A stretch of 64,000 bases of DNA, taken from contig NZ_JABDHQ010000005.1 in assembly GCF_018709685.1 (NCBI RefSeq), positions 62,001-126,000 on the forward strand, written 5' to 3'. The notes beneath the pieces are model-generated. The model was not told where the DNA came from and ran no database searches. It saw nothing but the letters and a program-made list of their open reading frames with translations. The position numbers and the translations under genes were made by a program. This document shows, one piece after another, positions 8,732 through 16,742 of the stretch (position 1 is its first letter; every line of letters starts with the position of its first letter). The DNA is from Akkermansia muciniphila. GTDB taxonomy: Bacteria; Verrucomicrobiota; Verrucomicrobiia; Verrucomicrobiales; Akkermansiaceae.

Positions 8732-9682
8732 TTAAAGTTTTTTCCAGGGCAGGGCCTCCAGCATCTCGTCAAAGCCCAGGCCCGTTCCGGCGGGAACGGC
8801 CACCTGCGGGTTCATGCCGCCCATTTGGTCAATGAAGGGATCCGGTTCAAACAGAAGGTGCGTGCAGAGGCCGCAGAGAGGAATTTCCGTGGGCAGGGCG
8901 TTGCGGTAGTAGTCCGCAGCCTGGTAAACGGCCCAGAGCTGGCCCACGGGATGGTCCATGACGGTGGTGAAGACGGGAGGCTCGTAAAGATGCGCGGGGG
9001 TGGCTTCCCGCGCGGGCTTGACGATGCGGATGATAGGCAGGTCGGAAGAGATGGCCGGCTGGTGCTCCGAGTCCGAGCCCATGTCCAGGGCCAGCGGCAT
9101 TCCGGCGTCCACCAGCCTTTCCCAGCTCTGGACGGAGAAGGGGCACGGGTCTTCAATGAAATCTATCCGGGTTTTCAGGTGGTGGGGCAGGGATTTCCAG
9201 AACTTCAGGGAATCGTTCTCATTCAGGCAGCCGTTGAAATCCAGCCGCCATCGCCAGGCGGGGACCATGGAGGCCAGCATGGTCAGCCGTTCCAGGGCGG
9301 CTGCCAGGTTGGGGCTGGCCTTGATTTTTCCGGCCCTGAACCCCTTGGATTCCATGATGCGGATGGTGGCGGGGCTGACGCAGGAGGGCAGCGTGGCGTG
9401 GCTGGCGGGGATGTGGAGGCCGTCAAACAGGCTGATTCCCTTCGCGCGCGCCTCTCCGTCCGTCCGGGCGCACTCCACGGCGCGGACGCCCAGCGGCAGG
9501 GGGCTTCCCTTCCTGAGCGCGTCCAGTTCCTCCTGCAAGGTGGCGTCCCCCAGCTCCGGCCAGGGCTGGATGCAGCCGTACCCGCCTTCATCCGTCTTAA
9601 TGAGGGCTCCCTTCCTGCATACTTCCGCGGCTCTGGCGTTCAGCGGACCGCATGCCGTTAAAGAATATTCATGGTAAAACAC
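8732..9682 (-). CDS. menC: o-Succinylbenzoate synthase (enolase superfamily)
   Basis: 316 residues. The enolase-superfamily active site is complete: a KIK motif with Lys119 and Lys121, metal ligands Asp148 (RLDFNG), Glu177 (FIEDP) and Asp200 (ALDMGSD), and the opposite Lys222 (IVKPA). This combination and length match OSBS, which dehydrates SHCHC to o-succinylbenzoate in menaquinone synthesis; the related dipeptide epimerases and N-acylamino-acid racemases cannot be fully excluded from sequence alone. No other men gene is visible in the window. It is divergent from the RmlD-like gene, with about 70 bp between the two starts. Confidence 0.75.
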   Translation of the reverse strand: MFYHEYSLTACGPLNARAAEVCRKGALIKTDEGGYGCIQPWPELGDATLQEELDALRKGSPLPLGVRAVECARTDGEARAKGISLFDGLHIPASHATLPSCVSPATIRIMESKGFRAGKIKASPNLAAALERLTMLASMVPAWRWRLDFNGCLNENDSLKFWKSLPHHLKTRIDFIEDPCPFSVQSWERLVDAGMPLALDMGSDSEHQPAISSDLPIIRIVKPAREATPAHLYEPPVFTTVMDHPVGQLWAVYQAADYYRNALPTEIPLCGLCTHLLFEPDPFIDQMGGMNPQVAVPAGTGLGFDEMLEALPWKKL

Positions 9683-9754
9683 AACTTTAATTCAAACAGC
9701 CTTTCAATCTTTTGTCACGATGAAAAAAGGTTTTCATTGGATTTTGGAGGGGGA

Positions 9755-10678
9755 ATGGCTAAGCTCCGTGTCATGTACAGAACATTGGTGTTCGGCGCGG
9801 GCGGCCGTGTGGGAAGCCGGCTGGCGGCGCATCTGGAAAAAGAAGGCATGGAAGTGGTGAGGTGCGGACGGAACGCCTGTGATTTAAAGGATTTAAAAGC
9901 CCTGAAAAACGTGCTGCTTTCCTCGGGCGCCACCCATGTGGTGAACTGCGCCGCCGTGAGCGGCCTGGAGGCCTGCCTGGATGATCCGGAGACGGCGCAC
10001 CGCGTGAACGCCATGGCTCCGGAGATGATGGCCCGCATCTGCCGCCTGGAAGGCATGCGCTTCATCCATCTGAGCACGGACTACGTGCTGGACGGCAGGA
10101 GGGGCGGCCTGAAAACGGAGTCGGAAAAGTGCCGCCCCGTGAATGTGTACGGAGAATCCAAGCTGGAGGCGGAACTCCGCGTGCGGGAGGAGATGCCGGA
10201 GGCGCTGATTGCCCGCGTTTCCTGGGTGTTCGGCAATCCGGAGCGGCCCTCCTTCCCGGAGATGGTGCTGCGCAAGGCGCTGAACGGAGAACCGCTCTCC
10301 GCCGTGGCGGATAAATGGTCCATGCCCGCCTGGGTGGAGGACCTGTGCGGTTGGCTGCGCTTCCTGGCGTATGAAAGCGATGCGTCCGGCGTGCTGCACC
10401 TGTGCCAGTCCGGGGAGCCCGTTTCCTGGCACGGATATGCCGTGAAGACGCTGGAGAGCGCGGCAAGGCACGGCCTTCTGCCTTCTTTGCCGCCCGTGGC
10501 GGAACAAAAGCTCGACGAACAGGCCGGTTTCAGGGATGCTCGGCCCCGGCATACCGCCATGTCCTGCGAACGGCTCGCTTCCCTGATGAAGAAGCCGGTG
10601 AGGGCGTATGAAGAGGCCATTGACCTGGCCGTGGCCCGCTATGCCTCAGATCCAACATTTCTCTCCCGAATCTCATGA
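9755..10678 (+). CDS. RmlD-like NAD(P)-dependent sugar-nucleotide reductase
   Basis: 307 residues from the ATG at 9755, chosen because GGAGGGGGA lies directly upstream; an in-frame ATG at 9671 would overlap menC. This is an extended short-chain dehydrogenase/RmlD fold: an N-terminal Rossmann motif (LVFGAGGRVGS), the STDYVLDG segment and the YGESK catalytic Tyr-Lys pair. RmlD makes dTDP-L-rhamnose, and relatives reduce other nucleotide sugars or form the MAT2B-like group. No other rml genes are present, so the exact substrate is uncertain. The stop codon overlaps the start of the next gene (ATGA), so the two are translationally coupled. Confidence 0.8.
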   Translation: MAKLRVMYRTLVFGAGGRVGSRLAAHLEKEGMEVVRCGRNACDLKDLKALKNVLLSSGATHVVNCAAVSGLEACLDDPETAHRVNAMAPEMMARICRLEGMRFIHLSTDYVLDGRRGGLKTESEKCRPVNVYGESKLEAELRVREEMPEALIARVSWVFGNPERPSFPEMVLRKALNGEPLSAVADKWSMPAWVEDLCGWLRFLAYESDASGVLHLCQSGEPVSWHGYAVKTLESAARHGLLPSLPPVAEQKLDEQAGFRDARPRHTAMSCERLASLMKKPVRAYEEAIDLAVARYASDPTFLSRIS

Positions 10679-11988
10679 ATGATTTCCGCAATCCCCGTGA
10701 CTCCCGTGATTCCCGCCCCAGGCCCTCCTACCGGGACCGGCGTGCCCAGCAGGGGCTGCGCCCCCGCACGTCCCCCAGGAAGGCCTCTTTTGTCAACAAA
10801 TCACCGGAAGGCAGTGAGCAATGGCTCACGCCGTGGGTGGAACTGAAGTACTTCACGTACAATCCCGCCGTATTCCCCCGCATGCTCGGCTCCGTGAGCG
10901 GGGAAATAGCTCCGGGAAGCCTGGTGCACGTCTATGACAAGAACGGGGAGCTCTTCGGCGCCGGCTTCTGGAATGAAGCCAGCCGGACGCCCCTGCGCGT
11001 GGTGTACCACGGGAAGGACGCCTTTACGGAACGGGACCTGGACGCCGCCCTGGAACGCGCCGTGAAGCTGCGCAGGGACATTCTGCGCCTGGATGAAACC
11101 ACTAACGCGTACCGCGTGCTGCACGGTGACTCCGACGGCTTGGGCGGCCTGGTGGTGGACCGTTATGCAGACGTGCTGAGCCTGGAGGTGAGCACGCTGG
11201 CCGTCTGGCAGCGCCTGGACCGCTGGCTGCCCCTGCTGCACCGCCTGTGCGGCACCAGGCGCCACGTGGTGCAGGTGGACGAGGGCATTGCCCGCATGGA
11301 AGGCATCCGCGCGGACGACGCCCCGGAATCCCCGGCTCCCGTCCGGATGGTGAAGATTGTGGAGAACGGCATCACTTATGAAGTGGACTTCGCCCAGGGG
11401 CACAAGACGGGCTTCTTCTGCGACCAGCGGGACAACCGCCTCAAATTCGCCTCCCTGGTGAAGGGGGCCACGGTACTGGACCTGTGCTGCTACAGCGGCG
11501 GCTTTTCCATTGCCGCCAAGATGCTGGGAGGCGCCGCGGAAGTCACGGGCGTGGACCTGGATGAAAAGGCCATCGCCATGGCCAAGAGGAACGGAAACAT
11601 CAACCAGCAGCGCATTGACTTTGTGCATGCGGACGCCTTTGTCTACGCGCGCCAGATGGTGCGCAACGGACGCCTGTTTGACGCCGTGCTGCTGGACCCG
11701 CCCAAATTCATCATCGGCCGGGAGGGATACGAGGAAGGCATCAAAAAATACCATGACCTCAACATGCTGGGCTTGCAGTGCGTGCGGCCCGGCGGCCTGT
11801 TCGTCACCTGTTCCTGCTCCGGGCTGCTTTCCCCCGCGGAATTTGAACAGACCGTCATCAAGGCCGCCCAGCGGCAGGGGCGCAAGCTCCAGATCATGGC
11901 CATGACCGGCCCCGGCTGGGACCACCCCTTCCTGAGCACCTATCCGGAAGGCCGCTACCTGAAGGTGCTGTGGGCCATTGCCCTGTAG
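10675..11988 (+). CDS. RlmI-like class I rRNA methyltransferase
   Basis: 437 residues. An Arg- and Pro-rich, probably disordered N-terminus of about 40 residues precedes a PUA-like region, an RlmI-type central domain (DGLGGLVVDRYAD) and a SAM-dependent methyltransferase domain with VLDLCCYSGGFS (motif I), LDPPKF (motif IV) and TCSCSG. This architecture is that of 23S rRNA m5C1962 methyltransferase RlmI and relatives. A second, more canonical RlmI is encoded at 16743-17927, so this paralogue may modify a different position. It overlaps the RmlD-like gene by 4 nt. Confidence 0.85.
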   Translation: MNDFRNPRDSRDSRPRPSYRDRRAQQGLRPRTSPRKASFVNKSPEGSEQWLTPWVELKYFTYNPAVFPRMLGSVSGEIAPGSLVHVYDKNGELFGAGFWNEASRTPLRVVYHGKDAFTERDLDAALERAVKLRRDILRLDETTNAYRVLHGDSDGLGGLVVDRYADVLSLEVSTLAVWQRLDRWLPLLHRLCGTRRHVVQVDEGIARMEGIRADDAPESPAPVRMVKIVENGITYEVDFAQGHKTGFFCDQRDNRLKFASLVKGATVLDLCCYSGGFSIAAKMLGGAAEVTGVDLDEKAIAMAKRNGNINQQRIDFVHADAFVYARQMVRNGRLFDAVLLDPPKFIIGREGYEEGIKKYHDLNMLGLQCVRPGGLFVTCSCSGLLSPAEFEQTVIKAAQRQGRKLQIMAMTGPGWDHPFLSTYPEGRYLKVLWAIAL

Positions 11989-12042
11989 GGAAGGACTGGA
12001 TATTCAAACGTTTCCTCGCTCTTTGCGAAAGTAATGAATGGA

Positions 12043-12076
12043 AAAAGCACCTGCCGTCTTTATGGCAGGTGCTTTT
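12043..12076. terminator. Bidirectional terminator
   Basis: A 13-bp stem (12043-12055 with 12064-12076) with an 8-nt loop. The stem has A residues on the left and T residues on the right, so it can serve both the RlmI-like gene (plus) and the secreted-protein gene (minus). Confidence 0.85.
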
Positions 12077-12109
12077 GAAAGATTATTCTTCAAAGGGGAA
12101 CAGGTGTTT

Positions 12110-13051
12110 TTATTTCTTTCCCTTCTTTTTAAGAAGCCGGTCATGTTCAACCCGGTGCCTGCCCTGATAGAGAAAGTCGGTTTGAGGTTCACGGCCAACG
12201 GTGCGGTCAATCAGGTTGGGAATGTCTTCCCGGGTGTATCCGGATTGAAGCAGGAATTCTTCTACCTTGGAATATTGGCCGGGAAATTCGGAGACGAGCA
12301 ATTCCATAAACACTTTTTCCAAATGTTTGACTTCGTCTTCCACCATGACGTTTCTTGCTTCAATGAAAGACTCTCCCCACGCTACATTATTGATAAGAAT
12401 CTTAAGCTCTCTCATGCTGAATTGTTTGAGTTTCTTCACCTGTTCTTCAGAGCATTTCCGGCTTTCCTCTGTTTGGGCAGGCATATCTTTAAGATCCTTA
12501 TAAGCTACAATTCTGTAGGGATTTTTCTCTCCGGCATTTTTAAACTGTTTCAGAATACAGGCGTAGTAGGGGAGCAGAAGATTCCGAATAACCGTTTTTT
12601 TCAGTGATGGTTTCATTTCCCCGGAATTTCGGACCAGGGTTATATATTTTTCCAGATGGCCGCATACCATGGATTTACAGTTCAGATCCCCCGCATCGTC
12701 CATATCGACATCCGGTTCCGTCTCCCGGTAGGTCTTAAAGGTAAAAACCGGAGCCAGGGCGGCGAGGTAGCAATGCCAGACTTTTTCCTTTAACTCAGTA
12801 TGGACGTTATCCTGCGTTGTCACTTTAAAAGTGAGGGCATCTTGTTCCATCTTCTTGTAAAAGGATTTGAACCGTTTGTCTTTCAGCATGGCGGCAAGCT
12901 CTCCGATGACGGGGGAGGGGTGTTTATACTGCTCAATGCAGTCCGGGCTTTCCAACGCAGGAGCAGCCAAGCCGGAATTCCAGCCAATCATTGGCAAGAC
13001 AAAATAAAGGAATAAACGTGGCAGTATTTTCATCAAGGTTTTAGTCTTCAT
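12110..13051 (-). CDS. Secreted protein of unknown family
   Basis: 313 residues from the ATG at 13051; an upstream in-frame ATG at 13114 is less likely because it buries the signal sequence (MKTKTLMKILPRLFLYFVLPMIGWNSGLA). The mature protein is predicted mostly helical and charged, with a few cysteines (DLNCKSMVCGHLEKY near residue 125) and a very basic C-terminus. I recognise no domain. The ATG lies inside the end of the upstream open frame (13041-13418), so the two are probably one operon, transcribed from a promoter near 13.45 kb. The region is clearly AT-richer than its neighbours, which suggests acquired DNA. Confidence 0.75.
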   Translation of the reverse strand: MKTKTLMKILPRLFLYFVLPMIGWNSGLAAPALESPDCIEQYKHPSPVIGELAAMLKDKRFKSFYKKMEQDALTFKVTTQDNVHTELKEKVWHCYLAALAPVFTFKTYRETEPDVDMDDAGDLNCKSMVCGHLEKYITLVRNSGEMKPSLKKTVIRNLLLPYYACILKQFKNAGEKNPYRIVAYKDLKDMPAQTEESRKCSEEQVKKLKQFSMRELKILINNVAWGESFIEARNVMVEDEVKHLEKVFMELLVSEFPGQYSKVEEFLLQSGYTREDIPNLIDRTVGREPQTDFLYQGRHRVEHDRLLKKKGKK

Positions 13052-13418
13052 TGCTGTTTCTTTCAAATTTGATATTGAATTTTTCGACAATCGTATTTGT
13101 TGTAGATTCATCAACGGCTTCTATATGATATTTTTGATTAGTTGTGCTTAACAGAATGGTGTCTTCTGCTTCGCTTCCCTCTCCTCCCTCTCTCCTTTTC
13201 CGATCCTCTTCCTTGTCTCCTGTTCCACCCTTGATGTAATAATCTGCAGAACAAAGTGCTGTTTGCTGTTTAATTTGCAGAGGGCCGGTGGCTTCTTCTT
13301 CCGTTTCTTCCAGAGTGTCTTCCTCTTCTTCGTCAGCCTACAGGAAGACGGAACTGAATAGAACCGTCAGGATGAGGATCAGCAGACGGAAAAGAAATGA
13401 AAGTGGAGTTAACAGCAC
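13041..13418 (-). pseudogene. Small secreted-protein gene interrupted by an in-frame amber codon
   Basis: Reading the minus strand from a GTG at 13418, 26 codons encode an obvious signal sequence (MLLTPLSFLFRLLILILTVL, then FSSVFL). A TAG follows, and the frame then continues for about 98 sense codons (ADEEEEDTLEETEEEATG at its start) to a TAA at 13041-13043. The continuation has no alternative ATG, GTG or TTG start close to the TAG. A single C-to-T change in a CAG codon would explain it. The TAA lies 8 nt past the next gene's ATG, as in a coupled operon. The mature part is very acidic at first and mixed-charge later. It could be a recent null allele, a readthrough codon or a sequencing error. 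Confidence 0.55.
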
Positions 13419-13439
13419 TATATAATAAATATTTAATTT

Positions 13440-13466
13440 TTTATATAAAAACACATTATCTGTCAA
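13440..13466 (-). promoter_or_regulatory. Promoter of the two-gene secreted-protein operon
   Basis: On the minus strand, TTGACA (13461-13466) is followed after 15 nt by TATAAA (13440-13445), inside a very AT-rich stretch about 25 bp before the GTG start. The spacing is slightly short. Confidence 0.45.
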
Positions 13467-13653
13467 TATGAGTTTTTGAAAATTTGATTAAATGCAGGGC
13501 TATGGAGATTTTATATCAATAAATGGTTAGTCTGTCCGGTATATGGTGCGCAAAGGAGATTGAAGCAGGCAGGCGCCGGAAGGGGCAATTCTTCACATCA
13601 CCTTTCAGGCGTGTTGACGGCTTTTCCTCCTTTCTGCTTTGGTGGGGAGGAAT

Positions 13654-16122
13654 ATGGCAAAACAAGTATTACAGCGGCTCAGTTTCACTGCCGGGGAGTT
13701 GACCCCGTGGCTGGCCGGACGTGCGGACCTGGACCCTGTGTCCCGGGGCGCCTCCCGGCTGATGAATTTCCTGGTCAGCCCCTTTGGCGGCCTCCGGCGC
13801 AGGCCGGGAACGCGCCTGGCCGCCCGCGCGGGATGCACGGAGGGGACCGTGAGGCTGGTTTCCTTCAAGTATTCCACGGGAGTCCAGTTCATGCTGGAAG
13901 CGGGGCGGGGCTACATCCGGTACTTCAAGGACGGCGCGCCCCTGCGGGATGCGGAGGGCGGCGTGCTGGAAACGCGTACGCCGTGGAAGACGGACGAACA
14001 GGTCCGGAACCTCCGGATGCAGCAGCTGAATGATGTGATTTACTGCGTAGAGCCGTCCACGCCGCCCATGACGCTCTCCCGCCATGCGGACGACGACTGG
14101 CGGCTGGAGGCGCTGGAGTTTTCCGGCATGCCTTATGAAAGCTCCTTGTTCAATGCCGTGAGGCTGGAATGCCGGACGGTGAGGGAAGGGAATGCCGCCA
14201 GATTGCTGGCCAGTGCGGACGCCGACGTTTTCACGCCGGAAATGGAGGGCAGGGAGTTTCTCCGCATTACCCGGAAATACGGGGAATCCGTAGTGGAGGG
14301 GACCCAGATGCCTTTTTACCATCTGACGAACCTGGACCGGGACCTTTACAAGGGGGAGACTTTTTCCATGGACCGGGAGGACGGCTGGCGGCAGGCTTAT
14401 ACGTGCATCCGGGATTTCAGCAGGAAGACCGACTACCAGCCCGGCGTGAACCGCCCGGAGAGGTACACGGCTTTTTTTGAAAAGGGCTCCGATGCCAGCG
14501 CGCGCGTTTACGTCAGCGGCGCGTGGACGCTGGAAACGACGGGCACCTGGGATGCGGAGTGGGAAGTGTGCCGGGGGTATCCGGACGGCTCCAATTACCT
14601 CCCCAGCCAGCCCTCCCTGGTCTGGCACTCCGTGAAGAGCTTCCAGCAGAAGGACGGGTTCCGGAACAATTTTTCCCTAAGCGGCCATGAAGAGGAATTA
14701 TCCTATTATAAAATCCGCCTGATGGCGTACAGGCACGGCGCTTCCACGGGAACGCCCGTGTTCCGGGCCTCCGCCGGGGCCTTTGACCATGAAATGGTAG
14801 TGGAGGAATACGTTTCCCCCCGCAGCGTTTATCTCACGAACGCCCTTCACCTGTCCTACTACGTGCTGGGGGATTGCGAGACCAATGACTGGTCCTTTGG
14901 CGCGTTCGGCGTCCGGAACGGGTATCCGTGCACGGTGGAGTTCCACCAGGGGCGGTTGTGGTTCGGCGGAACTCCCGGCCAGCCACAGACGCTGTGGGCC
15001 AGCCGGGTGGATGATTTTTCCGCGTTTGCTCCGGGCATTCCGGCGGATTCCGCCATGATTCTGACGATGGCGGCCTCCCAGCAGAACCGCATCTCCTGGA
15101 TTGCCTCCCTGCGGGGGCTGATGATCGGCACCAGCGAAGGGGAGTGGCGGCTGTCCGCCTCCAACTCGGAAGGACTGAGCGCGGCCAATGCTGAATTCCA
15201 GCGCCATTCCGGAGTGGGTTCCGCCTCCCTGGACGCCCTGACGGTGGAAAACAGCCTCCTCTTTGTCCAGCAGGGGGGCATGATGGTGCGGGAACTGTTT
15301 TATTCCCTGGAGGCGGACGGCTACCAGACGCGGGACGTCAGCCTGTTGTCCGGCCATCTGCTGAAGGCGGGGATTGTGGACTGGACGGTGCAGAGGAGCA
15401 CGGCGTTCCATGTCTGGTGCGTGCTGGGGGACGGCTCTGCCGTGTGCATGACGCTGAACAGGGAGCAGAACGTGGTGGCGTGGCACGCCCACCGCCTGGA
15501 ACATGGCCGCATTCTGTCCGTGGCGGCTTTGCGCGGCTCCCGTGATACGCCGGATGAGGATGTGTGGTTTGCCGTGGCGCGCGGAGAGGGGGAACGGGCC
15601 TGCATCACCGTGGAGCGCCTGGCGGACGGCAATGCCTGCCTGGACGCCTGCACGGAGGCCGTGGTGCAGGGGGAGGCTTTGGCCGGGCTGGGCCATCTGG
15701 CGGGATGCGGTGCCCTACTGCTGGACGGGGACGGAGCATGGATGCCCATTAGCGTTGACGGGGAGGGGAATGCCGCCTGCCCCGGCAGGAGGGACGGAGA
15801 AACCGTGTCCGTAGGGCTGGCCGCCCCGGCGGAGGTGAGGACGATGCCCCTGGAAACGCTTGAGACGCTGGGCAGGTTTAAAAAGCAGCTTGGCGCGAGG
15901 GCGCTGCTTCACGAAAGCTCCCTGAAGTTCCGGTACGGCACGGGCCATCCGGATGCGTGGAGGGATTTTCAGCCCGGCAGGTACGGCGTGGAGGAGCCTT
16001 ATTCCGGCTACGTGCGCATGATCCACAATTACGGCATGAATGAGCAGTCTTCCTTTGCCCTCCGGGTGGAGACGCCGGCCCCGTTCAATCTGCTGGCCCT
16101 GGTGCTGGATGTGGAATTATAA
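13654..16122 (+). CDS. Orphan phage tail-nozzle/stabilization-like protein
   Basis: 822 residues from the ATG at 13654, which has GGGGAGGAAT directly upstream; a TTG 15 nt earlier is less likely. The N-terminus reads LSFTAGELTPWLAGRADLD, then LMNFLVSPFGGLRRRPGTR, the signature of phage tail tubular protein B (T7 gp12-like nozzle) and related stabilization proteins that join the portal to the tail. The length fits that family. A beta-rich body follows, with VEFHQGRLWFGGTPGQPQTL near residue 430, also typical. The frame is intact, but no portal, terminase, capsid, integrase or lysis gene lies nearby: the neighbours are an AT-rich secreted-protein operon and khpA. It may be a prophage remnant or a domesticated gene. 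Confidence 0.75.
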   Translation: MAKQVLQRLSFTAGELTPWLAGRADLDPVSRGASRLMNFLVSPFGGLRRRPGTRLAARAGCTEGTVRLVSFKYSTGVQFMLEAGRGYIRYFKDGAPLRDAEGGVLETRTPWKTDEQVRNLRMQQLNDVIYCVEPSTPPMTLSRHADDDWRLEALEFSGMPYESSLFNAVRLECRTVREGNAARLLASADADVFTPEMEGREFLRITRKYGESVVEGTQMPFYHLTNLDRDLYKGETFSMDREDGWRQAYTCIRDFSRKTDYQPGVNRPERYTAFFEKGSDASARVYVSGAWTLETTGTWDAEWEVCRGYPDGSNYLPSQPSLVWHSVKSFQQKDGFRNNFSLSGHEEELSYYKIRLMAYRHGASTGTPVFRASAGAFDHEMVVEEYVSPRSVYLTNALHLSYYVLGDCETNDWSFGAFGVRNGYPCTVEFHQGRLWFGGTPGQPQTLWASRVDDFSAFAPGIPADSAMILTMAASQQNRISWIASLRGLMIGTSEGEWRLSASNSEGLSAANAEFQRHSGVGSASLDALTVENSLLFVQQGGMMVRELFYSLEADGYQTRDVSLLSGHLLKAGIVDWTVQRSTAFHVWCVLGDGSAVCMTLNREQNVVAWHAHRLEHGRILSVAALRGSRDTPDEDVWFAVARGEGERACITVERLADGNACLDACTEAVVQGEALAGLGHLAGCGALLLDGDGAWMPISVDGEGNAACPGRRDGETVSVGLAAPAEVRTMPLETLETLGRFKKQLGARALLHESSLKFRYGTGHPDAWRDFQPGRYGVEEPYSGYVRMIHNYGMNEQSSFALRVETPAPFNLLALVLDVEL

Positions 16123-16140
16123 TAAAGGGAAGCGGGGACC

Positions 16141-16422
16141 TTACGGCTGTTCCGCCGCTTCCTCATGGGAAAGCATGTGCACGATGACCTTGAGGCCGTG
16201 CTTTTCCCCCGCCGCCTTGGCCAGGGAGCGGATGGCCGAGGCCGTCATCCCGTTGCGGCCAATGATGCGGGCCACGTCTGTTTTCTCCAGAATCAGGCGG
16301 AAGCGGACGGCGTCTCCCTGCGGGGATTCCGCAACGCGCAATTCCGCCTGTTCCGGGTGTTGCACGAATTGCAGGGCGATCAATTGCAGGTACTGGCGGA
16401 TTTGTTCTACGGCAGGATGCAT
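16141..16422 (-). CDS. khpA: KhpA-type KH-domain RNA-binding protein
   Basis: 93 residues. One KH domain carries the signature VARIIGRNGMTASAIRSL (the GxxG loop is GRNG) near residues 50-67. KhpA proteins bind RNA, often with KhpB/EloR, and affect cell division and small-RNA biology in Firmicutes. In many genomes khpA follows rpsP; here it stands alone, 18 bp from the end of the phage-like gene. A terminated small transcript is predicted immediately upstream, so khpA may be expressed from its own weak promoter or by readthrough. Confidence 0.85.
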   Translation of the reverse strand: MHPAVEQIRQYLQLIALQFVQHPEQAELRVAESPQGDAVRFRLILEKTDVARIIGRNGMTASAIRSLAKAAGEKHGLKVIVHMLSHEEAAEQP

Positions 16423-16499
16423 GAGGGGAAATGTGGGTTATTTCAATCAACCTACTATAAAACTCCCTGATTGAAAAGATGCAATTCCAGACATTCCCT

Positions 16500-16609
16500 G
16501 AAAAAGAAAGTCGCCCCGGTCGTAAAACGACCGGGGCGCCCCAACTACCCTATGAAACTGGATCGGTTAAGATCCAGAGAGCTTTTTTAACGAGCGCTCA
16601 CCTGCTCGA
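16500..16609 (-). ncRNA. Candidate small RNA or terminated leader upstream of khpA
   Basis: A promoter at 16615-16643 would start transcription near 16608. The roughly 110-nt product folds into three stem-loops: CGAGC/GCTCG (16591-16608 region), CTGGATC/GATCCAG (16558-16577 region), and a terminal 11-bp stem (16512-16522 with 16528-16538) followed by a T-rich run at 16500-16510 on the minus strand. It contains no Shine-Dalgarno-preceded open frame on that strand. It could be a free small RNA, or an attenuated leader of khpA, which starts 78 nt beyond the terminator. I do not recognise it as a known RNA family. Confidence 0.5.
16512..16538 (-). terminator. Terminator ending the candidate small RNA
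   Basis: An 11-bp GC-rich stem with a 5-nt loop; on the minus strand it is followed by ACTTTCTTTTT. It could also stop transcripts from the rlmI gene upstream. Confidence 0.75.
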
Positions 16610-16614
16610 AACGC

Positions 16615-16643
16615 AATATAGGACAGGAAAAGGGGATAAGCAA
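16615..16643 (-). promoter_or_regulatory. Promoter of the candidate small RNA
   Basis: On the minus strand, TTGCTT (16638-16643) and TATATT (16615-16620) are separated by exactly 17 nt. Confidence 0.5.
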
Positions 16644-16742
16644 GTATTTTTTCATTGAAACGATTGTTTTTATTCAGGAAAAACAGCATCGTATTCTTTA
16701 CAATATCAGGCCGGAGGGAAAGATACTGTCATTGTAACGAAA

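Noticed and set aside
13654-16122. A complete prophage
   Set aside because: Only one phage-like gene is visible; neighbours are chromosomal genes.
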